A stretch of 64,000 nt of DNA from Actinoallomurus liliacearum (GCF_039542035.1 NZ_BAABHJ010000023.1:491426-555425), one strand, 5' to 3'. Positions 26,579 through 36,632 are shown, counted from the stretch's first letter. The notes: generated by a model not told the origin, from the sequence alone. Made by a program: numbers and translations.

Positions 26579-27814
26579 ATGCCCGTCCCCGAGACCTACG
26601 TCGTCGTCGGTGCGAGCCTGGCCGGCGCGAAGGCCGCGCAGACGCTGCGGGAGGAGGGTTTCACCGGACGCGTCGTCCTGATCGGCGAGGAGACGCGGCG
26701 GCCGTACGAGCGGCCGCCGCTGACGAAGGGATTCCTGGCCGGCAAGGACCCCTTCGACAAGGCGTACGTCCACGAGGAGTCCTGGTACGCAGACAACGAC
26801 GTGGAGCTACGTCTCGGCGTCCGGGTGAGCGGGCTGGACCGCGCCGCCCACGAGGTACGGCTCGCGGACGGCGAGCGTGTCGGCTACACCAAGCTGCTCC
26901 TCACCACCGGCGCGTCCGCCCGGCGCCCGGCCGTTCCCGGCGCCGACCTCGAGCACGTCCACTACGTACGGGACGCGCCCGACTCCGAGCGGCTGCGCGC
27001 GGCGCTGGAGCCCGGGGACCGGCGGGTCGCGGTCGTCGGCGCCGGCTGGATCGGGCTGGAGGCGGCGGCCGCCGCCCGCGCGTACGGCAACGAGGTACGG
27101 GTCATCGCGCCGTCCACGCCGCTGCGCCGCTCCCTGGGCACGGAGCTCGGGGAGGTCTTCGCGGCCCTGCACCGCAGGCACGGCGTGGAGTTCGTCACGG
27201 GTGACGTCGCCAAGATCACCGAGTCGTCCGTCCTCACGACGGGCGGCGCGGAGACGCCCGCCGACGTCGTGATCGTCGGTGTCGGCGCGGTGCCCAACAG
27301 CGCGCTCGCGGAGGAGGCGGGCCTGGAGGTGGACGACGGCATCGTGGTCGACGCGTCGCTGCGCACCTCCGACCCGGACGTCTACGCGGCCGGCGACGTC
27401 GCGAAGGCGGACCACCCGCTGCTGGGCCGGCGGATCCGGGTCGAGCACTGGGCGAACGCCCTGAACGGCGGCCCCGCGGCGGCGCGCGCGATGCTGGGAC
27501 GACCGGTCGTGTACGACCGCGTCCCCTACTTCTACACCGACCAGTACGAGCTGGGCATGGAGGCGTCCGGCGCCTGGGTCGGCGGCTATGACCAGGTCGT
27601 GTACCGCGGGACCGACCCGGCCGCGTACGTTTCGGGCGACACCGACGAGCTGGAGTTCATCGCGTTCTGGCTGTCGGGCGGCAGGGTCGTCGGCGGGATG
27701 AACGTCAACGTCTGGGACGTCGCCGGGGACATCCAGGCGCTGATCCGGTCGGGCCGTCCGGTGGACGCCGCGCGGCTGGCGGACCCGGGGGTACCCCTCG
27801 CCGACCTGGTGTGA
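26579..27814 (+). CDS. FAD-dependent ferredoxin/rubredoxin reductase-like oxidoreductase
   Basis: A 411-residue NAD(P)H:ferredoxin reductase of the two-dinucleotide-binding flavoprotein family (FdR, rhodocoxin and putidaredoxin reductase type). The ATG at 26579 follows GGAGG by 5 bases. The FAD Rossmann motif is VVVGASLAGAKAAQTL (residues about 8-23), the NAD(P) motif is VAVVGAGWIGLEAAAAA (about 150), and the second FAD motif is DPDVYAAGDVA (about 263). The C-terminal reductase domain follows (HWANALNGGPAAARAMLG). It probably supplies electrons to a ferredoxin for a P450 or dioxygenase encoded elsewhere. No ferredoxin gene is adjacent. Confidence 0.9.
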   Translation: MPVPETYVVVGASLAGAKAAQTLREEGFTGRVVLIGEETRRPYERPPLTKGFLAGKDPFDKAYVHEESWYADNDVELRLGVRVSGLDRAAHEVRLADGERVGYTKLLLTTGASARRPAVPGADLEHVHYVRDAPDSERLRAALEPGDRRVAVVGAGWIGLEAAAAARAYGNEVRVIAPSTPLRRSLGTELGEVFAALHRRHGVEFVTGDVAKITESSVLTTGGAETPADVVIVGVGAVPNSALAEEAGLEVDDGIVVDASLRTSDPDVYAAGDVAKADHPLLGRRIRVEHWANALNGGPAAARAMLGRPVVYDRVPYFYTDQYELGMEASGAWVGGYDQVVYRGTDPAAYVSGDTDELEFIAFWLSGGRVVGGMNVNVWDVAGDIQALIRSGRPVDAARLADPGVPLADLV

Positions 27815-27884
27815 GCACTCCGCCCGGCGGGCCCGGTGGCACCCCTCGCCGAGCCGATGTGAGCGCGCCGGGTACCGTCGGCCC

Positions 27885-28745
27885 GTGACCGACGAGGAGT
27901 GGGCGGAGCACCGCCCGGCGGTGTTCGGGGTGGCGTACCGGCTGCTCGGCACCGTCGCCGACGCGGAGGACGTCGCGCAGGACGTGTGGCTGCGCGCGGC
28001 GGCCGCCGACCTGTCCCAGGTCGCGGACGTACGCGCGTGGCTGGTGACGGTCTCGGCGCGCCGGTCGTACGACATCCTCCGCTCGGCGCGGGTGCGCCGG
28101 GAGGCCTACGTCGGTCCCTGGCTGCCGGAGCCCCTGCTGACCGGGCCGGACGCCGCCGAGCCGGTGCTGGTCGACGAGTCGGTCGGCACCGCGATGCTCC
28201 TCGTCATGGAGGAGCTGACACCGCCGGAGCGGGTCGCGTTCGTCCTCCACGACGTCTTCGAGGTGCCCTTCGACGAGGTGGCGGGCGTGCTGGGCAACAC
28301 TCCCGCGGCCAGCCGGCAGCTCGCCTCCCGGGCGCGCCGCCGGGCGGCCGCCGCCAAGGAGCGGCCGCGCGCGACCCGGCCCGAGCGGGAGCGCGTGCTC
28401 ACGGCCTTCCGCGCGGCGTACGAGACCGGTGACCTGGAGGGGCTGGTCAAGCTGCTGCACCCCGATGTCGTCTACGTCACCGACGGCGGTGGCAAGGTCT
28501 CGGCGGCGCGCAAGCTCATCGTCGGCGGCCGGAAGGTGGCCGAGGTGCTGGAGCGGGTGCGCGCTCGCTGGGCGCTCGGCCACGCCGTCCCCTGTGAGAT
28601 CGGCGGCGAGCCCGCCCTGGCGATCTTCCGGGACGGCGCGGTCGCGGTGATCGACACGTTCGACATCGCCGCCGACGGCCGGATCCTGGCGATCCGGCGG
28701 GTGCTCAATCCGGAGAAGCTGACGCACGTCAGCGTGGCTTCCTGA
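27885..28745 (+). CDS. sigJ: ECF41-type RNA polymerase sigma factor (SigJ-like) with SnoaL-like C-terminal domain
   Basis: A sigma factor of 286 residues. Sigma2 (VFGVAYRLLGTVADAEDVAQ) and sigma4 (LTPPERVAFVLHDVFEVPFD) are followed by a C-terminal SnoaL/NTF2-like domain. That domain and the motifs DGGGKVSAA and LNPEKL mark group ECF41, in which the extra domain modulates activity in place of a separate anti-sigma factor. The start is GTG at 27885. ECF41 genes are normally linked to a carboxymuconolactone decarboxylase/oxidoreductase gene, exactly as here; that gene carries an ECF41-like promoter. The stimulus is unknown. Confidence 0.92.
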   Translation: MTDEEWAEHRPAVFGVAYRLLGTVADAEDVAQDVWLRAAAADLSQVADVRAWLVTVSARRSYDILRSARVRREAYVGPWLPEPLLTGPDAAEPVLVDESVGTAMLLVMEELTPPERVAFVLHDVFEVPFDEVAGVLGNTPAASRQLASRARRRAAAAKERPRATRPERERVLTAFRAAYETGDLEGLVKLLHPDVVYVTDGGGKVSAARKLIVGGRKVAEVLERVRARWALGHAVPCEIGGEPALAIFRDGAVAVIDTFDIAADGRILAIRRVLNPEKLTHVSVAS

Positions 28746-28762
28746 AATTCCTGCCGGGAACC

Positions 28763-28789
28763 CGTCACACCGGACGGTACCGTCTCGTC
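28763..28789 (+). promoter_or_regulatory. ECF41-type promoter of the AhpD-like gene
   Basis: CGTCACA (28763-28769), 16 bases, then CGTC (28786-28789). This is one base from the published ECF41 consensus TGTCACA-N16-CGTC as I recall it. It sits 38 bases upstream of the AhpD-like ATG, directly after the sigma gene, so the adjacent ECF41 sigma factor is the likely user. Confidence 0.75.
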
Positions 28790-28827
28790 TCCCTGGCGAA
28801 GAACCACCACCGAGAAGGGTTGACGCG

Positions 28828-29268
28828 ATGTCGCGCTTGAACGTCGCCGAACTGGCACCCGAGGTCTACAAGGCGTTCCTCCAGGCCGAGCAGGCGATCC
28901 GCAGGGGACCTCTGACCGCCACCGTCCGCGAGCTCGTCAAGATCCGAGCCTCGCAGCTGAACGGCTGCCTCTTCTGCATCGACATGCACACGCACGAGGC
29001 GCTCGAACTCGGCGAGAACCTGAACCGGATCATTCAGCTGCCCGCCTGGCGGGAGTCGCGGCTGTACACCGAGGCGGAACGGGCCGCGCTGGCCTACGCC
29101 GAGGCCGCCACCAGGGGCCCCGAGGAGGTCTCCGACGAGATCTGGAACGCGGTGACCGACGCGTTCAAACCGGACGAGGCGGCGTTCCTCGTCGCCCAGG
29201 TCGCGCAGATCAACATGTGGAACCGCGTCGCCGGGACCATGCACACCCAGCCCCCGAACCGGGACTGA
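28828..29268 (+). CDS. carboxymuconolactone decarboxylase family protein (AhpD-like)
   Basis: A 146-residue all-helical protein of the AhpD/CMD fold. The redox-type motif NGCLFCIDMHTHEA holds the CxxC and downstream His of AhpD-like alkylhydroperoxidases (about residues 50-60). GAGAAGG lies about 9 bases before the ATG. It follows the ECF41 sigma gene and carries the matching promoter, so it is the standard cognate target. The probable role is thiol-dependent peroxide or quinone reduction, inferred from the CxxC motif. The physiological substrate of this ECF41 partner group is not established. Confidence 0.9.
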   Translation: MSRLNVAELAPEVYKAFLQAEQAIRRGPLTATVRELVKIRASQLNGCLFCIDMHTHEALELGENLNRIIQLPAWRESRLYTEAERAALAYAEAATRGPEEVSDEIWNAVTDAFKPDEAAFLVAQVAQINMWNRVAGTMHTQPPNRD

Positions 29269-29285
29269 CGCGTTCCCGCGAGGCC

Positions 29286-29312
29286 GGCGCGCCGTCCACG
29301 CGACGGCGCGCC
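29286..29312. terminator. bidirectional terminator between AhpD-like and ABC ATPase genes
   Basis: GGCGCGCCGTC-CACGC-GACGGCGCGCC is a perfect 11-base stem with a 5-base loop between two convergent stop codons. Confidence 0.8.
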
Positions 29313-29328
29313 ACCGGGTCCGCAGCGG

Positions 29329-30591
<1,263 letters not shown>

Positions 30592-30738
30592 GCTTCCACC
30601 TTGTGTCGCCGGGACGACCTATGGCGGCCCTCCGTCGCTCCCGCGGGTTGATCGCGGTCCCCGAACCACTCGATGCAGAGTGACGGCGACATCCGCCATT
30701 GCCGCCGAAGTTGAGTAAGTACATCGCGCCTTTCCGTG

Positions 30739-30754
30739 ATTTGTCCAGACCGTT
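30739..30754 (-). promoter_or_regulatory. weak DasR-like (GntR/HutC) site upstream of the ABC ATPase
   Basis: Read on the minus strand the 16-mer contains GGTCTGGAC and matches 11 of 16 positions of the DasR consensus (ACTGGTCTAGACCACT). It lies about 150 bases upstream of the ATPase start. This is suggestive only, given chance matches in GC-rich DNA. Confidence 0.2.
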
Positions 30755-30829
30755 GGCGCGCCAATTGATCAGGTCACGCGGCCCCCTCCGGGGGTGTCCG
30801 GTACGGCCCGCGGTGTCCGAGGTCAGGAC

Positions 30830-30842
30830 TAGACTGCCGACG
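30830..30842 (+). promoter_or_regulatory. -10 element for leaderless dnaG transcript
   Basis: TAGACT (30830-30835) ends 6 bases before the dnaG GTG at 30842. There is no Shine-Dalgarno, so the transcript is predicted to begin at or near the start codon. Confidence 0.55.
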
Positions 30843-32722
30843 TGGCAGGCCGGATCCGTGATGAAGACATCGCCCTCGTACGTGAACGGTCGCCGATCGA
30901 CGCGGTCGTGGGGGAGTACGTCCAGCTCCGTAACGCGGGCGGCGGCGCGCTCAAGGGCCTCTGCCCGTTCCACGACGAGAAATCGCCATCTTTCAACGTC
31001 TCGAACGGGATGTTCCACTGCTTCGGCTGCGGGGAAGGCGGTGACGCGATCTCTTTCGTGCAAAAGATCGAGCACCTGTCGTTCGCCGAGGCGATCGAGC
31101 GCCTGGCGGCGAAGGCCGGCGTGCAGCTCCGCTACGCCGACAGCGGCTACGTCCCCAATCGGCAGAAGGGCGAGCGCACCCGTCTGATCGAGGCGCACCG
31201 GGCCGCCGCGGAGTTCTTCACCGAGCAGTTGCTCACCCCGGCGGCCGAGCTCGGCCGCCGCTTCCTCGCCGAGCGGGGTTTCGGCCGGGAGGACGCGGAG
31301 CGGTTCGGCGTCGGCTACGCGCCGAACGAGTGGGAGGCGCTCGTCCGGCACCTGCGCGGCCGGGGCTTCACCGACAAGGAGCTCGTCACCGGGGGGCTGG
31401 CCAGCCAGGGGCGGCGCGGGCCGATCGACCGGTTCCGCGGCCGGCTGATCTGGCCGATCCGCGACCTCACCGGCGACGTCATCGGGTTCGGCGCGCGCCG
31501 GCTGGAGGAGCGCGACGACGGTCCCAAGTACCTCAACACCCCCGAGACGCCGCTGTTCAAGAAGGGTTCGGTGCTGTACGCCGCCGACCTGGCGAAGAAG
31601 GACATCGCCAAGCGGCGGCAGGCGGTGATCGTCGAGGGCTACACCGACGTCATGGCCTGCCACCTGGCGGGCGTCGGCACCGCGATCGCGACCTGCGGCA
31701 CCTCCTTCGGCGACGAGCACATCAAGATCCTGCGCCGGCTGCTGCTGGACCAAGACGAGGCCAGCGGTGAGGTGATCTTCACCTTCGACGGCGACGCCGC
31801 CGGCCAGAAGGCCGCGTTGCGCGCCTTCGAGACGGAGCACCGGTTCGCCGCCCAGACGTTCGTCGCCGTGCAGCCGGACGGCCTCGACCCGTGCGACCTG
31901 CGACTCCAGCACGGTGACGCGGCAGTGCGCGACCTGGTCGCCTCCCGCGTGCCGCTGTTCCGGTTCGCGGTCCAGGCGACGATCGCCAAGTACGACCTCG
32001 ACACCACCGAGGGCCGGCTCGCCGCGATCGACGCCGCCGCGCCGATCATCGCGGGCATCAGGGACCGGGGCATGCGCGAGCGCTACGCCATCGACCTGGA
32101 CAAGTGGACCGGCTTCCTCGACGAGCAGTTCGTCCTCCGGCGGGTGCGCGAGCACGGCTCCGGCCGTCCGGGCGACGGCCGGCGGGGCGACGCGCGCCGG
32201 CGGCGGCCCGAGCCGGCTCCGGTCCCGCAGCGCCCGGCGCATGACCTGAACGACCCGGTGGTCCAGGTCGAGCGCGAGACGCTGAAGCTCGCGGTGCAGC
32301 GGCCCGCGCTGCTCGGTCCGGCCTTCGACGCCATGCCCGCCGACGCACTGCTCGTCCCGGGTCACGCCGCGGTGCGATCGCTGATCGCGGAGCTCGGCGG
32401 CGTCGTGACGGCGCAGAGCGGACCGGAATGGGCCGGCCGGCTGCGGGACGCCGCGCCGAACGACGAGGTCAGGGCTCTGGTCACCGCGTTCGCCGTGGAA
32501 CCGCTGCGCTCCAGCGGAGATCCGGATGACCGATATGCCGCTGCAATGCTGTCCAGATTGCAGGAGATCCAGGTCACGCGGGAGATCGCCAAACTGCAGT
32601 CCAAACTCGGACGGCTGAATCCGGTCGAGCACCGGGAAGAGCACAACCGCCTTTTCGGCGATCTCATGGCCCTTGAGCTGCAGCGAAAGATGTTGCGCGA
32701 GCGAGCCATCAGTTCTCTGTGA
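30842..32722 (+). CDS. dnaG: DNA primase DnaG
   Basis: Synthesises RNA primers at the replication fork. All domains are present in 626 residues. The N-terminal CHC2-type zinc-binding domain has CPFHDEKSPSF and FHCFGCGEGGDAISF (about 40-78). The TOPRIM core carries the catalytic Glu in VIVEGYTDVMACHLAG (about 262-277) and the acidic DGDAAGQKA (about 317). A C-terminal helicase-interacting domain ends with QVTREIAKLQSKL and the helical tail. The GTG start is predicted to be leaderless. The gene is followed 41 bases later by an RpoD-family sigma factor gene, an arrangement like the macromolecular-synthesis operon. Confidence 0.97.
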   Translation: MAGRIRDEDIALVRERSPIDAVVGEYVQLRNAGGGALKGLCPFHDEKSPSFNVSNGMFHCFGCGEGGDAISFVQKIEHLSFAEAIERLAAKAGVQLRYADSGYVPNRQKGERTRLIEAHRAAAEFFTEQLLTPAAELGRRFLAERGFGREDAERFGVGYAPNEWEALVRHLRGRGFTDKELVTGGLASQGRRGPIDRFRGRLIWPIRDLTGDVIGFGARRLEERDDGPKYLNTPETPLFKKGSVLYAADLAKKDIAKRRQAVIVEGYTDVMACHLAGVGTAIATCGTSFGDEHIKILRRLLLDQDEASGEVIFTFDGDAAGQKAALRAFETEHRFAAQTFVAVQPDGLDPCDLRLQHGDAAVRDLVASRVPLFRFAVQATIAKYDLDTTEGRLAAIDAAAPIIAGIRDRGMRERYAIDLDKWTGFLDEQFVLRRVREHGSGRPGDGRRGDARRRRPEPAPVPQRPAHDLNDPVVQVERETLKLAVQRPALLGPAFDAMPADALLVPGHAAVRSLIAELGGVVTAQSGPEWAGRLRDAAPNDEVRALVTAFAVEPLRSSGDPDDRYAAAMLSRLQEIQVTREIAKLQSKLGRLNPVEHREEHNRLFGDLMALELQRKMLRERAISSL

Positions 32723-32763
32723 CCCCTGGGACGCAAAAATAGGTCCCCCGGAATAAGGGTCCC

Positions 32764-33936
32764 TTGCCGCACACTGTCACCGTGGGCCCTTCGGTGCTGC
32801 CTAGCGAGACGCCGCCGGTTGACCAGGTGGCGGACCTCGTCGCACGTGGCAGAGAACGTGGAATAACGGTGGACGACGTCGCCGCCGCGATCGATCGTTC
32901 CGACCTGCCGGCGGAGTCGGCCGACCGGGTCGTCCGGATGCTCGCGGAGCAGGGGGTGGAGGTTCTCGAGTCCCCGAGCGGACACGAGGACTCAGCGCGA
33001 GCTGATGGGGACGACCTCGGAAGGCGGGCGCCGACAAGCGACCTGGTCCGGATCTACCTGCGCGAGATCGGACGCGTACCGCTGCTCACGGCAGAAGAAG
33101 AAGTAGAACTCGCCAAATCGATCGAGGCGGGACTGTTCGCCGAGGAGAAGCTGGCCAAGGCGGCCATCATCGCTCCCGTCGAACGCTCCGACCTCGAACT
33201 GCTCGCCCATGACGGGGTACGGGCGAAGCAACGACTGATCGAGGCCAATCTGCGCCTGGTGGTGTCCATCGCCAAGCGTTACGTCGGCCGCGGAATGCTG
33301 TTCCTCGATCTCATCCAGGAGGGAAATCTCGGGCTGATCCGTGCGGTCGAGAAATTCGACTACACCAAGGGGTACAAGTTCTCGACCTATGCGACCTGGT
33401 GGATCCGCCAGGCGATCACACGGGCGATCGCCGACCAGGCCCGGACCATCCGGATCCCGGTGCACATGGTGGAGACCATCAACAAGCTGGTGCGCGTGCA
33501 GCGCCAGCTCCACCAGGATCTCGGCAGGGAGCCGACTCCCGAGGAGATCGGGGTGGAGATGGGACTGCCGCCCGACCGGGTGGTCGAGATCCAGCGGGTC
33601 GCGCAGGAGCCGGTGTCCCTGCAGTCGCCGATCGGTGAGGAGGACTCCGACCTCGGCGACTTCATCGAGGACGCCGACGCCGTCGTGCCCATGGAGGCGG
33701 CGGCGTTCATCCTCCTGCAGGATCAGCTCGGCGGCATCCTGGGGTCGCTGTCGGACCGGGAGCAGCGGATCATCCAGCTGCGCTTCGGCCTGACGGACGG
33801 CCATCCACGGACGCTCGAGGAGGTCGGCCGGGAGTTCGGCGTGACGCGGGAGCGCATCCGGCAGATCGAGTCCAAGACCCTGGCGAAGCTGCGGCATCCG
33901 ACGCGTGCCCAGATGCTCCGGGAGTACCTCGACTAG
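32764..33936 (+). CDS. RpoD/HrdB-family RNA polymerase sigma factor
   Basis: A sigma-70 group 1/2 factor of 390 residues. Region 1.2 (DLVRIYLREIGRVPLLTAEEE), region 2 (LRLVVSIAKRYVGRGMLFLD, then KFSTYATWWIRQAI), region 3 (HMVETINKLVRVQRQL) and region 4 (LEEVGREFGVTRERIRQIE) are all present. A short region-1.1-like segment (TVDDVAAAIDRSDLPAESAD) precedes them. A TTG start at 32764 is used, with AAGGG 4 bases upstream; a GTG 18 bases on is an alternative. It is shorter than Streptomyces HrdB, so it may be the principal factor of this genus or an HrdD-like one; linkage to dnaG favours a housekeeping role. Confidence 0.93.
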   Translation: MPHTVTVGPSVLPSETPPVDQVADLVARGRERGITVDDVAAAIDRSDLPAESADRVVRMLAEQGVEVLESPSGHEDSARADGDDLGRRAPTSDLVRIYLREIGRVPLLTAEEEVELAKSIEAGLFAEEKLAKAAIIAPVERSDLELLAHDGVRAKQRLIEANLRLVVSIAKRYVGRGMLFLDLIQEGNLGLIRAVEKFDYTKGYKFSTYATWWIRQAITRAIADQARTIRIPVHMVETINKLVRVQRQLHQDLGREPTPEEIGVEMGLPPDRVVEIQRVAQEPVSLQSPIGEEDSDLGDFIEDADAVVPMEAAAFILLQDQLGGILGSLSDREQRIIQLRFGLTDGHPRTLEEVGREFGVTRERIRQIESKTLAKLRHPTRAQMLREYLD

Positions 33937-33977
33937 CTCCCCGGCCGCCCCTGAGAAGGCGGTTCAAGCGGTCCCGG

Positions 33978-34018
33978 GCGGGGCCGGCGTGGTGATGTTC
34001 ACATCACGCCGGCCCCGC
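33978..34018. terminator. terminator after the sigma factor gene
   Basis: The outer stem GCGGGGCCGGC / GCCGGCCCCGC (11 bp) and inner stem GTGATG / CATCAC with loop TTCA are separated by a 3-base bulge. It starts 42 bases after the sigma stop and ends 20 bases before the iron boxes. Confidence 0.8.
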
Positions 34019-34038
34019 TCCTGCTTGACGAGGACAGG

Positions 34039-34067
34039 TTAGGTAAAGCTAAGTTAGGTAGACCTAA
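34039..34067 (+). promoter_or_regulatory. overlapping iron boxes (DtxR/IdeR) upstream of efeO
   Basis: A 19-mer starting TTAGGTAAAGCTAA (34039) matches about 14 of 19 positions of the DtxR/IdeR consensus. It overlaps a perfect dyad TTAGGT-AG-ACCTAA (34054-34067). A TTGACG (34025-34030) just upstream could be the -35 box. Iron-loaded DtxR/IdeR bound here would repress efeOB. Confidence 0.75.
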
Positions 34068-34127
34068 AACAGGCGTGCCCGCTCCTCGTCCAGGCGCCTG
34101 ACCGTCCTTCGCCCCCTTGGAGACCGC

Positions 34128-35255
34128 ATGCGTCCTGTCCACGTGCTCGCCGCCGCGGGCGCCGCCCTCATCTCGCTGTCCACGCTGTCGGCGTGCGGGA
34201 AGGACGACGCAGCGGGCGCCAAGGGCGGCTCGGGCGCCATCGAGGTGACGGCCACCGACTCCTCCTGCGACCTCGGCGCCAAGACCGCGTCGGCGGGAGC
34301 GGTGACGTTCAAGGTGACCAACAAGGGCTCGCAGGTGAACGAGCTGGAGATCCTCGCCCCGGACGGCAAGATCGTCACGGAGCGCGAGAACATCGGGCCC
34401 GGCACCGGTGCCGAGGTCACCGTCCAGCTCTCCGCCGGCACGTACAAGGTCATGTGCAGCGCCGGCATGACGGGCAAGGGCCCCTCCCAGCCGCTGACCG
34501 TCACCGGCCAGGGCAAGTCGGTCGACCCGCGCCTGGACCAGGCCGTCGCCGCGTACCGGACCTACGTCGCCGAGCAGGTCGACGACACCCTGGCCAAGGC
34601 GACGAAGTTCGCCGCCGCGGTGAAGGCGGGCGACGTCGGGCAGGCCAAGGCGCTGTACGCCCCGTCCCGCGTGGGCTGGGAGCGGATCGAGCCGGTCGCC
34701 GAGTCCTTCGGCGACATCGACCCGAAGGTCGACCTCCGCGAGGCGGACCTCAAGCCGGGTGACAAGTGGACCGGCTGGCATCAGATCGAGAAGGCGCTGT
34801 GGAAGACCGGCTCGGTCAAGGGCGAGGGCCCCTACGCCGACCAGCTCGTCAAGGACCTGCAGACGCTCAAGGCGAAGGTCGGCACCGCGTCCATCACCCC
34901 CACCTCGATGGCCAACGGAGCCAAGGAACTGCTCGACGAGGTGGCGACCGGCAAGGTCACCGGTGAGGAGGAGACGTTCTCCCACACCGACCTGGTCGAT
35001 TTCAAGGCCAACGTCGACGGCGCCCAGAAGGTGTACGAGCTGCTCAAGGCCATCGTCAAGGAGCGGAACCCCGACCTCGCGACGACGCTCGACGACGAGT
35101 TCGCCAAGGTGCAGAAGCTGCTCACCAAGTTCGAGAAGGGCGACGGCTACGTCGCCTACGACACGGTGGGCGCGAAGGACCGCAAGGACCTGTCGGACGA
35201 GGTGAACGCGCTCGGCGAGCCGCTGTCGAAGCTGGCGGCGGTGGTGGCCAAGTGA
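34128..35255 (+). CDS. efeO: EfeO-type periplasmic iron-uptake lipoprotein
   Basis: Extracellular component of the EfeUOB ferrous-iron uptake system, 375 residues. The signal peptide ends in a lipobox (LSTLSACG, Cys about residue 24), so it should be lipid-anchored. A cupredoxin-like domain (about 37-128, with KVTNKGSQVNELEIL and GTYKVMCSAGMTG) is followed by the M75/imelysin domain (about 135-375) with the metal-binding HxxE motif in GWHQIEKALW. GGAG lies 6 bases before the ATG. The stop overlaps the efeB start (GTGA), so the two are coupled. No efeU permease gene is present next to them. Confidence 0.95.
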   Translation: MRPVHVLAAAGAALISLSTLSACGKDDAAGAKGGSGAIEVTATDSSCDLGAKTASAGAVTFKVTNKGSQVNELEILAPDGKIVTERENIGPGTGAEVTVQLSAGTYKVMCSAGMTGKGPSQPLTVTGQGKSVDPRLDQAVAAYRTYVAEQVDDTLAKATKFAAAVKAGDVGQAKALYAPSRVGWERIEPVAESFGDIDPKVDLREADLKPGDKWTGWHQIEKALWKTGSVKGEGPYADQLVKDLQTLKAKVGTASITPTSMANGAKELLDEVATGKVTGEEETFSHTDLVDFKANVDGAQKVYELLKAIVKERNPDLATTLDDEFAKVQKLLTKFEKGDGYVAYDTVGAKDRKDLSDEVNALGEPLSKLAAVVAK

Positions 35256-36478
35256 CGGGCCTCAGCAGACGCCGGCTGTTCGGCTACTCCGGCGCGACGC
35301 TCGCGGCCGGCGCCGCCGTCGGCGCGGGCCTGGTCAGCGTCGCCCAGGCCGGTGAGGACCACCGGTCCGCCGACGAGGAGGCCGTCCCGTTCCACGGCGC
35401 GCACCAGGCCGGGATCGCCACGCCCGTCCAGGACCGGCTGCACTTCGCCGCGTTCGACGTCGTCACCGACGACCGCGCCCGCCTGATCCGGATGCTCAAG
35501 GAGTGGACCGCGGCCGCCGCGGCGTTCACCGGCGGCCACCCGTACGGCTCGGCCGCCGGCGGCCTGGGGGAGGCGCCGCCCGACGACACCGGCGAGGCGC
35601 TCGGCCTGCCACCGGCGCGGCTGACCCTGACGATCGGGTTCGGCCCGACGCTCTTCGAGAAGGACGGCAAGGACCGGTTCGGTCTCCGGGCGAAACGGCC
35701 GGCCGCCCTGATCGACCTGCCGCACTTCCCCGGCGACAACCTCGACCCGGCCCGCAGCGGCGGCGACATCTGCGTCCAGGCCTGCGCCGACGACCCCCAG
35801 GTCGCCGTGCACGCCATCCGCAACCTCGCCCGCATCGGCTTCGGCGTCGTCTCCGTGCGCTGGTCCCAGCTCGGTTTCGGCAAGACCTCCTCGACGACGC
35901 CGGACCGGCAGACGCCGCGGAACATGTTCGGCTTCAAGGACGGCACCCGCAACATCGCCGGCACCGACGCCAAGGCCCTGGACCAGCACGTCTGGGCCGC
36001 CGGCGCCGACGGGCCGTCCTGGATGGCCGGCGGCTCCTACCTCGTCGCGCGGCGCATCCGCATGCACATCGAGACCTGGGACCGTACGTCCCTCCAGGAG
36101 CAGCAGGACACCTTCGGCCGGACGAAGGGGGAGGGCAACGCGTACGGCGCCAAGCGCGAGCACGACCCGGTGCCGCTCGACAAGCTGCCCGCCGACTCGC
36201 ACGTCCGGCTCGCGCACCCGGACGGCAACGGCGGCGTTCGCATCCTGCGGCGCGGCTACTCGTTCACGGACGGCACCGACGGGCTCGGCCGCCTCGACGC
36301 GGGCCTGTTCTTCATCGCCTACCAGCGGGACCCGCGCAAGCAGTTCGTCGTGCTGCAGAACAAGCTCGCCGCCTCCGACCACATGAACGAGTACATCCAG
36401 CACGTCGGGTCGGGGATCTGGGCCTGCCCGCCCGGAGTCCGCAAGGGCGGCTTCTGGGGCGACGCCCTCTTCTCCTAG
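35252..36478 (+). CDS. efeB: EfeB deferrochelatase/Dyp-type heme peroxidase, Tat-exported
   Basis: A heme-binding Dyp-type peroxidase of 408 residues, secreted by the Tat pathway (twin-arginine motif SRRRLFGYSG near residue 5, then a hydrophobic stretch ending AQAG). The family motif GxxDG appears in FGFKDGTRNIAG (about residue 230), and conserved Arg/His segments include YLVARRIRMHIETWDR. EfeB proteins oxidise ferrous iron or release iron from heme in the envelope and work with EfeO. The GTG start overlaps the efeO stop. Control through the upstream iron boxes is expected. Confidence 0.95.
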   Translation: MTGLSRRRLFGYSGATLAAGAAVGAGLVSVAQAGEDHRSADEEAVPFHGAHQAGIATPVQDRLHFAAFDVVTDDRARLIRMLKEWTAAAAAFTGGHPYGSAAGGLGEAPPDDTGEALGLPPARLTLTIGFGPTLFEKDGKDRFGLRAKRPAALIDLPHFPGDNLDPARSGGDICVQACADDPQVAVHAIRNLARIGFGVVSVRWSQLGFGKTSSTTPDRQTPRNMFGFKDGTRNIAGTDAKALDQHVWAAGADGPSWMAGGSYLVARRIRMHIETWDRTSLQEQQDTFGRTKGEGNAYGAKREHDPVPLDKLPADSHVRLAHPDGNGGVRILRRGYSFTDGTDGLGRLDAGLFFIAYQRDPRKQFVVLQNKLAASDHMNEYIQHVGSGIWACPPGVRKGGFWGDALFS

Positions 36479-36632
36479 GGCTCGGCCGGCCGGAGGCGGC
36501 CGCCTCGAAGTCACCGGTCGGAGCTCGCCCGGCCGATGGCGACCGGCTCGGAGCCGGCCGGGTCGCAGCCGGTCCGGTTCCGGCGTTTCGAGATGGCCGA
36601 GGCCGGGCATCGCCGGGAACGCCGCGGAGCCG

